Source: Streptomyces pseudovenezuelae (GTDB taxonomy: Bacteria > Actinomycetota > Actinomycetes > Streptomycetales > Streptomycetaceae). Taken from it: 64,000 nt of DNA. This document shows, one piece after another, positions 16,417-27,209 of the stretch. The notes below the pieces were generated by a model. That model was given only the letters and a program-made list of their open reading frames with translations, was not told the origin of the DNA and made no database searches. The position numbers and the translations under genes are program-made. Positions within the stretch are counted from its first letter, which is position 1. The number at the start of each line of letters is the position of its first letter. The DNA is taken from the NCBI RefSeq assembly GCF_001513955.1, contig NZ_KQ948149.1, positions 654,227 through 718,226 on the forward strand, read 5' to 3'.

Positions 16417-17259
16417 ATGGCCAACGTCGTACGTGCCGCTCTGGTCCAGGCCACCTGGACCGGCGACACCGAGTCCATGGTGGCGAAACACGAGGAGCAC
16501 GCCCGCGAGGCGGCCCGACAGGGCGCGAAGATCATCGGGTTCCAGGAAGTGTTCAACGCCCCTTACTTCTGCCAGGTCCAGGAGCCCGAGCACTACCGCT
16601 GGGCCGAGCCGGTGCCGGACGGCCCCACCACGAGCCGGATGCGGGAGCTCGCCCGCGAGACCGGCATGGTGGTCGTCGTGCCGGTGTTCGAGGTCGAGCA
16701 GTCCGGCTTCTACTACAACACCGCGGTCGTGATCGACGCCGACGGCAGCGTCCTCGGCAAGTACCGCAAGCACCACATCCCGCAGGTCAAGGGCTTCTGG
16801 GAGAAGTACTACTTCAAGCCCGGCAACCTCGGCTGGCCGGTCTTCGACACGGCCGTCGGCAAGGTCGGCGTCTACATCTGCTACGACCGGCACTTCCCGG
16901 AGGGCTGGCGTCAACTGGGCCTGAACGGCGCCCAGATCGTCTACAACCCCTCCGCCACCCACCGAGGGCTCTCCTCCCACCTGTGGCGCCTGGAGCAGCC
17001 CGCGGCCGCCGTCGCCAACGAGTACTTCGTCGCCGCCATCAACCGGGTCGGCGTCGAGGAGTACGGCGACAACGACTTCTACGGCACCTCGTACTTCGTC
17101 GACCCGCGCGGCCAGTTCGTGGGGGACACGGCGAGCGACAAGGAGGAGGAACTGGTCGTCCGCGACCTGGACTTCGACCTCATCGAGGAAGTGCGGCAGC
17201 AGTGGGCCTTCTACCGGGACCGCCGCCCCGACGCCTACGAAGGGCTGGTGCAGCCGTGA
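16417..17259 (+). CDS. Nitrilase-superfamily amidohydrolase, beta-ureidopropionase type (copy 1)
   Basis: A 280-residue carbon-nitrogen hydrolase predicted to release beta-alanine (or 3-aminoisobutyrate), CO2 and ammonia from N-carbamoyl-beta-amino acids, the third step of reductive pyrimidine breakdown. The Glu-Lys-Cys triad is visible: E44 in GFQEVF, K118 in KYRKHHIP and C155 in YICYDRHFPEGW. ATG 16417 is chosen for its GAAGGAG ribosome-binding site; an in-frame ATG at 16369 lacks one. Its stop overlaps the aminotransferase start (GTGA). It is highly similar throughout to the gene at 20317-21159, with identical motif spacing. Confidence 0.9.
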   Translation: MANVVRAALVQATWTGDTESMVAKHEEHAREAARQGAKIIGFQEVFNAPYFCQVQEPEHYRWAEPVPDGPTTSRMRELARETGMVVVVPVFEVEQSGFYYNTAVVIDADGSVLGKYRKHHIPQVKGFWEKYYFKPGNLGWPVFDTAVGKVGVYICYDRHFPEGWRQLGLNGAQIVYNPSATHRGLSSHLWRLEQPAAAVANEYFVAAINRVGVEEYGDNDFYGTSYFVDPRGQFVGDTASDKEEELVVRDLDFDLIEEVRQQWAFYRDRRPDAYEGLVQP

Positions 17260-18545
17260 CCAAGGACCTGCTGGGACGTCACCGGGCCGTCCTGCCCGAC
17301 TGGCTCGCCCTCTACTACGAGGAGCCGCTGGAGATCACGCACGGCGAGGGCCGGCATGTGTGGGACTCCGAGGGCAACAAATACCTCGACTTCTTCGGCG
17401 GCATCCTCACGACGATGACCGCGCACGCCCTGCCCGAGGTCACCAAGGCGGTGAGCGAACAGGCCGGGCGGATCATCCACTCGTCCACGCTCTACCTCAA
17501 CCGGCCGATGGTCGAAATGGCCGAGAGGATCAGCCAGTTGTCCGGCATCCCGGACGCGCGCGTCTTCTTCACCACCTCCGGCACCGAGGCCAACGACACC
17601 GCCCTGCTGCTCGCCACCGCCTACCGCCGCAGCAACACCGTCCTGGCGATGCGCAACAGCTACCACGGCCGTTCCTTCAGCGCGGTCGGCATCACCGGCA
17701 ACCGCGGCTGGTCGCCCACCTCCCTGTCCCCGCTCCAGACGCTGTACGTCCACGGCGGCGTGCGCACCCGCGGCCCGTACTCCGCCCTCGGCGACGACGA
17801 CTTCATCGCGGCCTGCGTCGACGACCTCAAGGACCTCCTCGGCCACACCCGCCCGCCCGCCGCCCTGATCGCCGAGCCGATCCAGGGCGTCGGCGGCTTC
17901 ACCTCCCCGCCCGACGGCCTCTACGCCGCCTTCCGCGAAGTGCTCGACGCGCACGGCATCCTGTGGATCGCCGACGAGGTGCAGACCGGCTGGGGCCGCA
18001 CCGGCGACCACTTCTGGGGCTGGCAGGCGCACGACCGCAACGGCCCGCCGGACATCCTCACCTTCGCCAAGGGCATCGGCAACGGCATGTCCATCGGCGG
18101 GGTCGTCGCCCGCGCCGAGATCATGAACTGCCTGGACTCCAACAGCATTTCGACCTTCGGCGGCACCCAGATCACCATGGCGGCCGGCCTCGCGAACCTG
18201 ACGTACCTCCTGGAACACGACCTCCAGGGCAACGCCCGGCGCGTCGGCGGCCTGCTCATCGAGCGGCTGCGGACGGTCGCCGCGCAGATCCCCGGTGTAC
18301 GCGAGGTGCGCGGGCGGGGACTCATGCTCGGCGTCGAGCTGGTCAAGCCCGGCACCGACGAGGCCGATCCGCAGGCCGCGTCCGCCGTGCTGGAGGCGGC
18401 CCGTGCCGAAGGGCTGCTCCTCGGCAAGGGCGGCGGGCACAACACCAGCGCCCTGCGGATCGCCCCGCCGCTGTCCCTGACCGTCGCGGAGGCCGAAGAG
18501 GGTGCCGCGATCCTCGAACACGCTCTGAGGAGCACCATCCAGTAG
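17256..18545 (+). CDS. Class III PLP-dependent aminotransferase (beta-alanine/omega-amino acid type)
   Basis: A 429-residue fold-type I transaminase. It shows TSGTEANDTALLLA, NSYHGRS, AEPIQGVGGF, IADEVQTGWGRTG and the PLP-binding lysine K272 in LTFAKGIGNG. GTG 17256 overlaps the preceding stop by four bases (GTGA), giving translational coupling with the beta-ureidopropionase. In this context the natural substrate is the released beta-amino acid (beta-alanine or 3-aminoisobutyrate), converted to a semialdehyde with pyruvate or 2-oxoglutarate as acceptor. This is inferred from the operon; related enzymes include alanine-glyoxylate aminotransferases. No semialdehyde dehydrogenase is present in the window. 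Confidence 0.9.
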   Translation: MTKDLLGRHRAVLPDWLALYYEEPLEITHGEGRHVWDSEGNKYLDFFGGILTTMTAHALPEVTKAVSEQAGRIIHSSTLYLNRPMVEMAERISQLSGIPDARVFFTTSGTEANDTALLLATAYRRSNTVLAMRNSYHGRSFSAVGITGNRGWSPTSLSPLQTLYVHGGVRTRGPYSALGDDDFIAACVDDLKDLLGHTRPPAALIAEPIQGVGGFTSPPDGLYAAFREVLDAHGILWIADEVQTGWGRTGDHFWGWQAHDRNGPPDILTFAKGIGNGMSIGGVVARAEIMNCLDSNSISTFGGTQITMAAGLANLTYLLEHDLQGNARRVGGLLIERLRTVAAQIPGVREVRGRGLMLGVELVKPGTDEADPQAASAVLEAARAEGLLLGKGGGHNTSALRIAPPLSLTVAEAEEGAAILEHALRSTIQ

Positions 18546-18568
18546 ACCCACAGCAAGGGAACACCGTC

Positions 18569-20161
18569 ATGAGCACCGCCCCGGAGCCCCTGGAGTCCTT
18601 GGAGTCCCTGGAGCCGGCCCTGTCGGTCCGGCAGGTCCTCATGCTGGAACGGGTCCTGGCCGGGGAGCCCGAGGTGGTCGCCGGGGCCGGCCACCTCGAC
18701 CGGGCCGTGCGCTGGGTGCACGTGGCCGAGGCGGCCGACGTCGGTGTGATGCTCAGCGGCGGCGAGATGGTCCTCACCACCGGAGTGCTGCTCGCCGGGG
18801 ACGACGACAAGCAGGCCGAGTACATCCGGTCCCTGCACCGCGCGGAGGCCGCGGCCGTGGTCCTCGGACTCGGCCGCGCCTTCCCCGCCCCGCCGGACGT
18901 GATGCGCCGGGCCGCCGAGCGGTGCGGGCTGCCCATGGTCGTCCTGCACCGGCCATTCCCGTTCGCGGAGTTGACGGAGGAGGTGCAGGCCCGGCTCGTG
19001 CGGCGGAAGTTCGCCGCCGTCAGCATGTCGGAGGCGGTCCGCACCGCCCTCACCGGACTCATCACCGCCGGCGCCCCGCTGCAGCAGCTGCTGGACGAGA
19101 TCGCCCACCACAGCGGCTGTCCCGTCGTCGTCACCAACCTCGCCCACCGCGTCCTCGCCACGGCGGGGGAGCGGTCCGCGGTGGACGACGTGCTGCGCGA
19201 CTGGGAGCGCATCGCCCGCCAGGCATGGGGGCACCTCCCGGGCCGTTCGGGCACCGGGGGAGGCAGCGTGGGTGACGGCTGGATCCGCGCCGAACTGGGC
19301 GGGCGCGGGGAGCGCTGGGGTCAGATCATGCTGTGCGGCTACCGCGGCGACACCGCCACCGGACGCCTCCTCGCCGACCGTGCCGCCGAATCCCTCGTCC
19401 TGCACCGCATGCTCGGCGGCACCTCCGCCCACACCTGGGAGGAGCAGTCCGCGCAGAGCCTGCTCACCGACCTGGTCAGCGGGGTCGTACCGGCGCGGCA
19501 GCTGCTGCCCCGCGCCCGGGCGGCCGGACTGCCGGTCAACCGGCGCACCTTCGTACCGCTCGTCGTACGCGACGGGGATCCCGCCGAACTCGACCGGGTG
19601 CTACGGCTGTTGGGGCTGCCCGGCATCGTCGCCGAACTCGCCGACGGGGCCACCGCCGTCCTGCTGAGCCTGGCCCGGGACCAGGACGCCGCCGTGCTCA
19701 CCGCCAACTTCGCGGCGCGCCTGACCCAGACGGTCGTGGCCGCCGCGGACCCGCGAACCGCCTGGGACGACGTCCCCGCCGGGATGCGCGAGGCCCGGCA
19801 TGTCGCGGACGCGGTCGCCTCGGGGGCACTCGACCTCCCGGCCGTCGTCCGCCTCAAGGACGTCCATCTGCGCGGACTGATCAGGCTGTTGCGCGACGAC
19901 CCGCACGTGCAGTCCTTCGCCGAGCGCGAGTTGGACGGACTGCTGTGCGCGGCGGGCGACGATCTGCTGGCGGTGCTGCGCACCTATCTCGCCACCGGCC
20001 GCAACAAGTCCCGCACCGCCCAGCTCCACCACGTCTCCCGGCCCGCGCTCTACCGCCGGCTGGAGGCGATACAGGGCCGGCTGGGCGTCGACCTCGACGA
20101 CTTCGAGCAGGCGGCCTCGGTACACATCGCGCTCCTCGCACACGACGCGCAACAGAGCTGA
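18569..20161 (+). CDS. PucR-family transcriptional regulator
   Basis: A 530-residue regulator with a PucR-like N-terminal domain (about residues 15-135, LSVRQVLMLERVLAGEPEVVAGAGHLDRAVRWVHVAEAAD is the usual opening), a GGDEF-like/CdaR middle region, and a C-terminal HTH_30 domain (TYLATGRNKSRTAQLHHVSRPALYRRLEAIQ). Members control purine, hydantoin or amino-acid catabolism. ATG 18569 has AAGGGA 8 nt upstream. The N-terminus carries a slippage-prone nine-base repeat giving LESLESLE. It is the third gene of the first operon and lies between two sets of catabolic genes, so it is the natural regulator of both; ligand unknown. Confidence 0.92.
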   Translation: MSTAPEPLESLESLEPALSVRQVLMLERVLAGEPEVVAGAGHLDRAVRWVHVAEAADVGVMLSGGEMVLTTGVLLAGDDDKQAEYIRSLHRAEAAAVVLGLGRAFPAPPDVMRRAAERCGLPMVVLHRPFPFAELTEEVQARLVRRKFAAVSMSEAVRTALTGLITAGAPLQQLLDEIAHHSGCPVVVTNLAHRVLATAGERSAVDDVLRDWERIARQAWGHLPGRSGTGGGSVGDGWIRAELGGRGERWGQIMLCGYRGDTATGRLLADRAAESLVLHRMLGGTSAHTWEEQSAQSLLTDLVSGVVPARQLLPRARAAGLPVNRRTFVPLVVRDGDPAELDRVLRLLGLPGIVAELADGATAVLLSLARDQDAAVLTANFAARLTQTVVAAADPRTAWDDVPAGMREARHVADAVASGALDLPAVVRLKDVHLRGLIRLLRDDPHVQSFAERELDGLLCAAGDDLLAVLRTYLATGRNKSRTAQLHHVSRPALYRRLEAIQGRLGVDLDDFEQAASVHIALLAHDAQQS

Positions 20162-20316
20162 AACATGCCACGACCTGGGAAAACGGCGGTGAAACATGGG
20201 CTCACGAGAGGGTGACACCGTGGCACGCCGCATGCCCGCAGACGTGACACCGTGCAACTCAAAGCCCGCTTTCGGACTTCCTAGCCTTCTCGCACACCGA
20301 GCGACCGGAGGTCCCG

Positions 20317-21159
20317 ATGAGCAGAGTGATTCGCGCCGCCCTCTTCCAGACCGCGTGGACGGGCGACAAGGAGTCGATGATCCAGGTACACGAGCAGGCG
20401 GCCCGGGACGCGGCCGCGCAGGGCGCTCAGGTCCTGTGCTTCCAGGAGCTGTTCTACGGGCCGTACTTCTGCCAGGTCCAGGACAAGGCGTTCTACGAGT
20501 ACGCCGAGCAGATCCCGGACGGGCCGATCGTCCAGCGATTCCAGGCGCTCGCCAAGGAGTTGGGCATCGTCCTCATCCTGCCGATGTACGAGGAGGAGCA
20601 GCCCGGCGTCCTCTACAACACCGCCGCCGTGATCGACGCGGACGGCTCGTACCTCGGCAAGTACCGCAAGCACCACATTCCCCAAGTGCCGGGATTCTGG
20701 GAGAAGTTCTACTTCCGCCCCGGCAATCTGGGCTGGCCGGTCTTCGACACCAAGGTCGGGAGGATCGGTGTGTACATCTGCTACGACCGCCACTTCCCGG
20801 AGGGCTGGCGGGCGCTCGGCCTGGCCGGTGCCGAGATCGTCTTCAACCCCTCGGCCACCTCGCGCGGACTGTCCGCCTACCTGTGGCAGCTGGAACAGCC
20901 CGCGGCGGCCGTCGCCAACGAGTACTTCGTCGGGGCGATCAACCGGGTGGGCGTGGAGGAGCTCGGCGACAACGACTTCTACGGCACGACGTACTTCGTC
21001 GACCCGGAGGCCCAGTTCGTCGGCGAGGTCGCCTCCGACAAGGAGACCGAACTCGTCGTCCGCGACCTGGACATGGCCAAGCTGCGCGAGGTCCGCGACC
21101 GCTGGCAGTTCTACCGCGACCGCCGTCCGGACGCGTACCCCCCGCTGACCGCACCCTGA
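20317..21159 (+). CDS. Nitrilase-superfamily amidohydrolase, beta-ureidopropionase type (copy 2)
   Basis: A 280-residue paralogue of the gene at 16417-17259 with the same length and the same triad numbering: E44 (CFQELF), K118 (KYRKHHIP), C155 (YICYDRHFPEGW). The two share GNLGWPVFDT, GDNDFYGT and FYRDRRPDAY, and differ mostly in surface positions. ATG 20317 follows ACCGGAGGTCCCG. It heads the dihydropyrimidinase-LLM block, 155 bp after the PucR gene, so it probably has a promoter of its own. The pair may divide labour between N-carbamoyl-beta-alanine and a branched or D-amino-acid carbamoyl substrate; sequence does not decide. Confidence 0.9.
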   Translation: MSRVIRAALFQTAWTGDKESMIQVHEQAARDAAAQGAQVLCFQELFYGPYFCQVQDKAFYEYAEQIPDGPIVQRFQALAKELGIVLILPMYEEEQPGVLYNTAAVIDADGSYLGKYRKHHIPQVPGFWEKFYFRPGNLGWPVFDTKVGRIGVYICYDRHFPEGWRALGLAGAEIVFNPSATSRGLSAYLWQLEQPAAAVANEYFVGAINRVGVEELGDNDFYGTTYFVDPEAQFVGEVASDKETELVVRDLDMAKLREVRDRWQFYRDRRPDAYPPLTAP

Positions 21160-21190
21160 CCGAACCGTCCACCCTGGCAGGAGAGGGAAC

Positions 21191-22585
21191 ATGAGCAGCC
21201 GTACCGTCATCCGCGGTGGCCTCGTCATCACCGCGTCCGACGAGATCCACGCCGACGTGCTGATCGAGGACGGCCGCATCGCCGCCCTCGCCGTGCCCGG
21301 CACACAGAGCTGGACCGCGGACCGCACGATCGACGCCACCGGGAAGTACGTGATCCCCGGTGGCGTCGACGCCCACACCCACATGGAGCTGCCGTTCGGC
21401 GGCACCTTCGCCTCCGACACCTTCGAGACCGGCACCCGGGCCGCCGCCTGGGGCGGTACCACCACGATCGTCGACTTCGCGGTGCAGAGCGTCGGCCACT
21501 CCCTGCGCGAGGGCCTGGACGCCTGGCACGCCAAGGCCGAGGGCAACTGCGCCATCGACTACGGCTTCCACATGATCGTCTCCGATGTGAACCAGGAGAC
21601 GCTCAAGGAGATGGACCTGCTGGTGGAGGAGGGGGTCACCTCCTTCAAGCAGTTCATGGCCTACCCCGGCGTCTTCTACTCCGACGACGGCCAGATCCTG
21701 CGCGCCATGCAGCGCTCCGCCGACAACGGCGGCCTGATCATGATGCACGCCGAGAACGGCATCGCGATCGACGTCCTGGTCGAACAGGCACTGGCCCGCG
21801 GCGAGACCGACCCCCGCTACCACGGCGAGGTCCGCAAGGCGCTTCTGGAGGCCGAGGCCACCCACCGCGCCATCAAGCTCGCGCAGGTCGCCGGCGCGCC
21901 CCTGTACGTCGTGCACGTCTCGGCCATGGAGGCGGTGGCCGAGCTGGCACGCGCCCGGGACGAGGGGCTCAACGTCTTCGGCGAGACCTGCCCGCAGTAC
22001 CTGTTCCTGTCCACGGACAACCTCGCGGAGCCCGATTTCGAGGGCGCGAAGTACGTGTGCAGCACCCCGCTCCGTCCGAAGGAACACCAGGCCAAGCTGT
22101 GGCAGGGCCTCAGGACCAACGACCTCCAGGTCGTCTCCACCGACCACTGCCCCTTCTGCTTCGTCGGCCAGAAGGAACTGGGCCGCGGCGACTTCTCGAA
22201 GATCCCCAACGGCCTGCCGGGCGTCGAGAACCGCATGGACCTGCTCCACCAGGCCGTCGTCGACGGGCACATCTCGCGCCGCCGCTGGATCGAGATCGCC
22301 TGCGCCACCCCGGCCCGGATGTTCGGCATGTACCCGAAGAAGGGCACCATCGCCCCGGGCGCCGACGCGGACGTCGTCATCTACGACCCGCGCGCCGAGC
22401 AGGTCATCTCCGCCGAGACCCACCACATGAACGTCGACTACTCGGCGTACGAGGGAAGGCGCCTCACGGGCCGGGTCGAGACGGTCCTCTCGCGCGGCGA
22501 ACTCGTCATCACCGAGCGGGAGTACACCGGGCACGCCGGGCACGGCACGTACACCCCGCGCTCCACCTGTCAGTACCTCAACTAG
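21191..22585 (+). CDS. hydA: Dihydropyrimidinase / hydantoinase
   Basis: A 464-residue cyclic amidohydrolase that opens 5,6-dihydrouracil (or 5-substituted hydantoins) to the N-carbamoyl amino acid. Binuclear metal site: H62-x-H64 in GGVDAHTHMELPFGG, carbamylatable K153 in TSFKQFMAYPG, His in MMHAENG... and in VVHVSAMEA, and Asp in VSTDHCPFC. Length and motif order match D-hydantoinases. AGGAGAGGG precedes ATG 21191. It lies 31 bp after the second beta-ureidopropionase and 11 bp before the LLM oxidoreductase, so these three are one transcription unit. The product of this enzyme is the substrate of its upstream neighbour. Confidence 0.93.
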   Translation: MSSRTVIRGGLVITASDEIHADVLIEDGRIAALAVPGTQSWTADRTIDATGKYVIPGGVDAHTHMELPFGGTFASDTFETGTRAAAWGGTTTIVDFAVQSVGHSLREGLDAWHAKAEGNCAIDYGFHMIVSDVNQETLKEMDLLVEEGVTSFKQFMAYPGVFYSDDGQILRAMQRSADNGGLIMMHAENGIAIDVLVEQALARGETDPRYHGEVRKALLEAEATHRAIKLAQVAGAPLYVVHVSAMEAVAELARARDEGLNVFGETCPQYLFLSTDNLAEPDFEGAKYVCSTPLRPKEHQAKLWQGLRTNDLQVVSTDHCPFCFVGQKELGRGDFSKIPNGLPGVENRMDLLHQAVVDGHISRRRWIEIACATPARMFGMYPKKGTIAPGADADVVIYDPRAEQVISAETHHMNVDYSAYEGRRLTGRVETVLSRGELVITEREYTGHAGHGTYTPRSTCQYLN

Positions 22586-22596
22586 GAGTTGCGCAC

Positions 22597-23616
22597 ATGG
22601 ACTTCGGACTCGTCCTGCAGACGGATCCACCCGCCTCCAAGGTCATCAGCCTGATGAAGCGGGCCGAACGCAACGGCTTCACCTACGGGTGGACGTTCGA
22701 CTCCGCCGTGCTCTGGCAGGAGCCGTTCGTGATCTACAGTCAGATCCTGGCGAACACCTCGAAGTTGAAGGTCGGCCCGATGGTCACCAACCCGGGCACC
22801 CGTACCTGGGAGGTCACCGCCTCCACCTTCGCCACCCTCAACGACATGTTCGGCAATCGCACGGTGTGCGGCATCGGCCGCGGGGACTCCGCGATGCGCG
22901 TCGCGGGGCGTACGCCCAACACGCTGGCGCGGATCAGCGAGGCCATGAAGGTCATCCGGGCGCTCGGCTCGGGCCAGGAGGCCGACCTCGGCGGCACGGT
23001 GATCAGGTTCCCGTGGATCAAGGAGGACGCCGAACTCCCCGTATGGATGGCGGCGTACGGCCCGAAGGCGCTGAAGATGACCGGCGAGGAGGCCGACGGG
23101 TTCATCCTCCAGCTGGCCGACCTGTACCTCACCGAGTACATGGTGAAGGCGGTCAAGGACGCCGCCGTCGCCGCCGGACGCTCGGCGGACGAGGTCAAGA
23201 TCTGCGTCGCGGCCCCCGCCTACGTCACCGCGGACGACTCGCCCGAGGCGCTCGCCCACGCGCGTGAGCAGTGCCGCTGGTTCGGCGGCATGGTCGGCAA
23301 CCACGTCGCCGACCTGGTCTCCAAGTACGGCGAGCACTCGGCCGCCGTCCCCGACGAGCTGACGGACTACATCAAGGCGCGCGAGGGGTACGACTACTCG
23401 CACCACGGGCGCGCCGACAACCCGGACACCGCGTTCGTGCCCGACGAGATCGTCGACCGGTTCTGCGTCATCGGACCGGTCGAGAAGCACATCGAGAAGC
23501 TGAACGCGCTGCGCGAGCTGGGCGTCGACCAGTTCGCCGTCTACGACATGCACGACGCCCAGGAAGCCACCATCGACGCCTACGGCTCCCAGGTCATCCC
23601 CGCCCTCACCTCCTGA
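22597..23616 (+). CDS. LLM-class F420-type oxidoreductase (TIGR03842-like)
   Basis: A 339-residue luciferase-like monooxygenase-fold protein. Features are the N-terminal MDFGLVLQTDPPASKVISLMKRAE, TYGWTFDSAVLWQEPF, KVGPMVTNPGTR, CGIGRGDSAMRVAGRTP and WMAAYGPKALKMTGE, consistent with a deazaflavin (F420) or flavin pocket in a TIM barrel. From memory it matches the TIGR03842 group, found beside hydantoinase genes. Start ATG 22597 has TAGGAG upstream. Position in a pyrimidine-breakdown operon lacking a dihydropyrimidine dehydrogenase makes reduction of uracil/thymine an attractive, untested role; oxidative ring opening is the alternative. Confidence 0.82.
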   Translation: MDFGLVLQTDPPASKVISLMKRAERNGFTYGWTFDSAVLWQEPFVIYSQILANTSKLKVGPMVTNPGTRTWEVTASTFATLNDMFGNRTVCGIGRGDSAMRVAGRTPNTLARISEAMKVIRALGSGQEADLGGTVIRFPWIKEDAELPVWMAAYGPKALKMTGEEADGFILQLADLYLTEYMVKAVKDAAVAAGRSADEVKICVAAPAYVTADDSPEALAHAREQCRWFGGMVGNHVADLVSKYGEHSAAVPDELTDYIKAREGYDYSHHGRADNPDTAFVPDEIVDRFCVIGPVEKHIEKLNALRELGVDQFAVYDMHDAQEATIDAYGSQVIPALTS

Positions 23617-23686
23617 CCCGGATCACACACCGCTCGACCGACCCCCCACTCCTTGTCCCCCTTCCCGCCGTCCCGGGGAGGGGTGG

Positions 23687-23724
23687 CGGGGCCGGGAAAG
23701 GCCTCCCCGCCCGTCCCGGCCCCG
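23687..23724. terminator. GC-rich hairpin between the LLM gene and the NCS1 permease
   Basis: CGGGGCCGGGA (23687-23697) pairs perfectly with TCCCGGCCCCG (23714-23724) around a 16-nt loop. It lies in the 161-bp gap between the LLM and permease genes. It may end the upstream unit or partly attenuate read-through into the permease. Confidence 0.5.
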
Positions 23725-23777
23725 CCCGAGGCCCCCGCACGGCCTATCCCGTTCCGTCCTGATCGATTGGCCTGCCC

Positions 23778-25328
<1,551 letters not shown>

Positions 25329-25389
25329 CGGATCGCCACGCGCGCGTGGAGGGCGGTCGGGCTCGGCCCGGCGTCCGTCGCCGGCCGGC

Positions 25390-26055
25390 TCAGGCCTTCT
25401 GGCCGCCCTCCAGTGCCGCCACCGCCTCCTTGGCGGCCTTGATCGCACCCTTGTTGATCTCGTCCGTGCTGGGCGCCTTCTTCGACTCGAAGTCGCTGCC
25501 GTTGTACGTCACGGTCACCAGCGCGTTGGACGCCTGGATCATGACCACGCCCTCGCGGGTCTGCTGCTTGTTCTCGGTGGTGAGGTTGACCACGGAGTAC
25601 CCCGCGTCGCCGACGCCCGGCACGCTTCCGCCGCCGCTCTTCTCGGCGACGTTCTCCTTGTACGACTTGGCGGCCGCCGCGTCGGACTCCGTGATCTCGA
25701 ACGACACGTCCAGCCAGCGGTAGTCGTACCCCTTGAGCGCGTTCCAGGAGCAGGTGCGGCGCAGCGCGGTGTCCGTGGAGGGGATCTCCTTGCCTGCGGT
25801 CTTGGCGCCCGGCACCAGCGACTTGATCGTCGCCGCGCCGATGCTGCCGCACGGCGCGGGCGCGGCGGCGTACCGCTTGGTGGCGGCCGCCGTGGAGGCG
25901 CCCGAAGGGGACTCGCCGGCGGACTGCGGCGCCGACTCCTTCTGGGTGGCCGGCGTCGTGGCCGGGCCCGACGACAGCGCCCAGCCCGCCGCGGCGAGCA
26001 CGACGACGGGCGAGATGCGCGCGGTGAGCGCGAGCGGCAGGGAAAGATTTCGCAC
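25390..26055 (-). CDS. Secreted DUF3558-like protein
   Basis: A 221-residue exported protein. It starts at GTG 26055 with an N-terminal hydrophobic segment (LSLPLALTARISPVVVLAAAGWALSS), then a Ser/Thr/Ala/Pro-rich linker. The folded part has two cysteines, in APCGSIGAATIKSLVPGAK and LRRTCSWNALKG, spaced as in the DUF3558 group where they form a disulfide, followed by DVSFEITES, VPGVGDAGYSVVN and ALVTVTYNGSD. No lipobox Cys is visible, so it is secreted or anchored by its N-terminal helix. The family link is tentative. It converges on the NCS1 permease (61 bp gap). Confidence 0.7.
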   Translation of the reverse strand: MRNLSLPLALTARISPVVVLAAAGWALSSGPATTPATQKESAPQSAGESPSGASTAAATKRYAAAPAPCGSIGAATIKSLVPGAKTAGKEIPSTDTALRRTCSWNALKGYDYRWLDVSFEITESDAAAAKSYKENVAEKSGGGSVPGVGDAGYSVVNLTTENKQQTREGVVMIQASNALVTVTYNGSDFESKKAPSTDEINKGAIKAAKEAVAALEGGQKA

Positions 26056-26204
26056 GGCGCACTTTTCGTGGGGGACGGACGGTGCGGAGGGTCCGCACTG
26101 CGGACGGACGCCAGTTTCACATGTCTCCCTGTGGGGCGGAAGTGTGAACTCGCTCCGTACCTGTGCCGTCACAGCGCCCTGCCGCCGATGCGTCATCTGT
26201 CCGC

Positions 26205-27209
26205 TTATGTCCGGGCGATGGGCCGGTGGAGAGCCGATTCGATGCGGTCCACGGCCAGGAACGCCCCGTAGGCCACAAGGTGCACCAGACAGTGGTCGGT
26301 GTGCTCCGGCCGCCGCCAGGCCGCCACGTCCTCGTCGGTGATCCGGTACGGGGCGAGCGCGGCCAGCAGCACCAGACGCGCCCCCGGACGCTCCCGGCGG
26401 TCCGGAAAGCCGCTCAGGTCGAGCGGCGGGTGCGACCCGTCCCAGTCCAGCAGCATCTCCTCCACGAGGTCCTGGTCGTCGGTGCCGAGGAGACCGGCGC
26501 CCGCCATGGCCGCCCGGAGCAGCGCCGCGTACGCGAGTCCGACGGGCGCACCGTCCGCCCACGCGGGGGCCTCTCCGGAGTCGGGCAGGTCGAGCAGTGC
26601 GAGGGACGCGCCGGGACGGGCGGGCCGGCGTACGGTCCGGGCGAGCGTACGGCCCGCGAGACTGCGCACCGCCCGGAAGCGCTGGGCGTTGCCCGGCAGC
26701 AGGCTCTCGGTGAGCAGGGCGGACACGATCCGGTTGATGAAGTGGAAGGCGAACGCGGTGCCGAGATAGCCCGGGGCGTGCTCGCGCGGGAACGGGTACG
26801 GTGCCGCGCCGAGACCGCCCGGCACGCGCGTGTGCCTGCCCCACTCCAGCACGCGCGCGTGCTCCTCGTTCACCGGCCGCTCGCCTCGGGCGACGCGTTC
26901 GGCGAGTGCGTGGTCGCCGGTGGCGTGCAGCAGCATGGTGTGCGCGTCCACGCAGAACGGGCACCGGTTGGCCAGTGAGACCCCGAGCGCCGCCAGTTCC
27001 TTGCCGGTGCGGCTGCCGGGGCCGGCGATCAGCGACTCGCGCATCAGCGCCCACGCGGGGGCCAGGAGCTCCGGCGCGGAGGAGAGGACCACGAAGGTGA
27101 CGGGTTCGTCGATGCCGAAGTCGCGGGACAGCTGCTCGTAGACCTCGGCGACAGGGCCGGTGGCGGACTTGGGCGGCAGGGGCCGGGTGTAGCGGAAGGG
27201 TGTGGACAT
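26205..27209 (-). CDS. Carboxymuconolactone-decarboxylase / AhpD-like protein
   Basis: A 334-residue protein with the AhpD-type core in its first half: G-K-E-L-A-A-L-G-V-S-L-A-N-R-C-P-F-C-V-D-A-H, giving the redox pair C83-x-x-C86 and H90. Family members are peroxidase-like thiol-disulfide enzymes. The second half (about 150-334) is less conserved helical sequence with no clear motif; it is longer than a stand-alone AhpD and may be a second degenerate CMD repeat. Start ATG 27209 (MSTPFRYTRPLPPKSA). It is divergent from the histidine kinase gene. The substrate is unknown. Confidence 0.8.
   Translation of the reverse strand: MSTPFRYTRPLPPKSATGPVAEVYEQLSRDFGIDEPVTFVVLSSAPELLAPAWALMRESLIAGPGSRTGKELAALGVSLANRCPFCVDAHTMLLHATGDHALAERVARGERPVNEEHARVLEWGRHTRVPGGLGAAPYPFPREHAPGYLGTAFAFHFINRIVSALLTESLLPGNAQRFRAVRSLAGRTLARTVRRPARPGASLALLDLPDSGEAPAWADGAPVGLAYAALLRAAMAGAGLLGTDDQDLVEEMLLDWDGSHPPLDLSGFPDRRERPGARLVLLAALAPYRITDEDVAAWRRPEHTDHCLVHLVAYGAFLAVDRIESALHRPIART

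Noticed and set aside
23617..23777. Riboswitch before the NCS1 permease
   Set aside because: The gap contains one simple GC-rich hairpin and no conserved core resembling a known nucleobase riboswitch.
25336..25349. 14-bp palindrome CCACGCGCGCGTGG between the NCS1 permease and the DUF3558-like gene
   Set aside because: As a hairpin it would have almost no loop, and alternating CG makes chance palindromes common here. Not called as a terminator.
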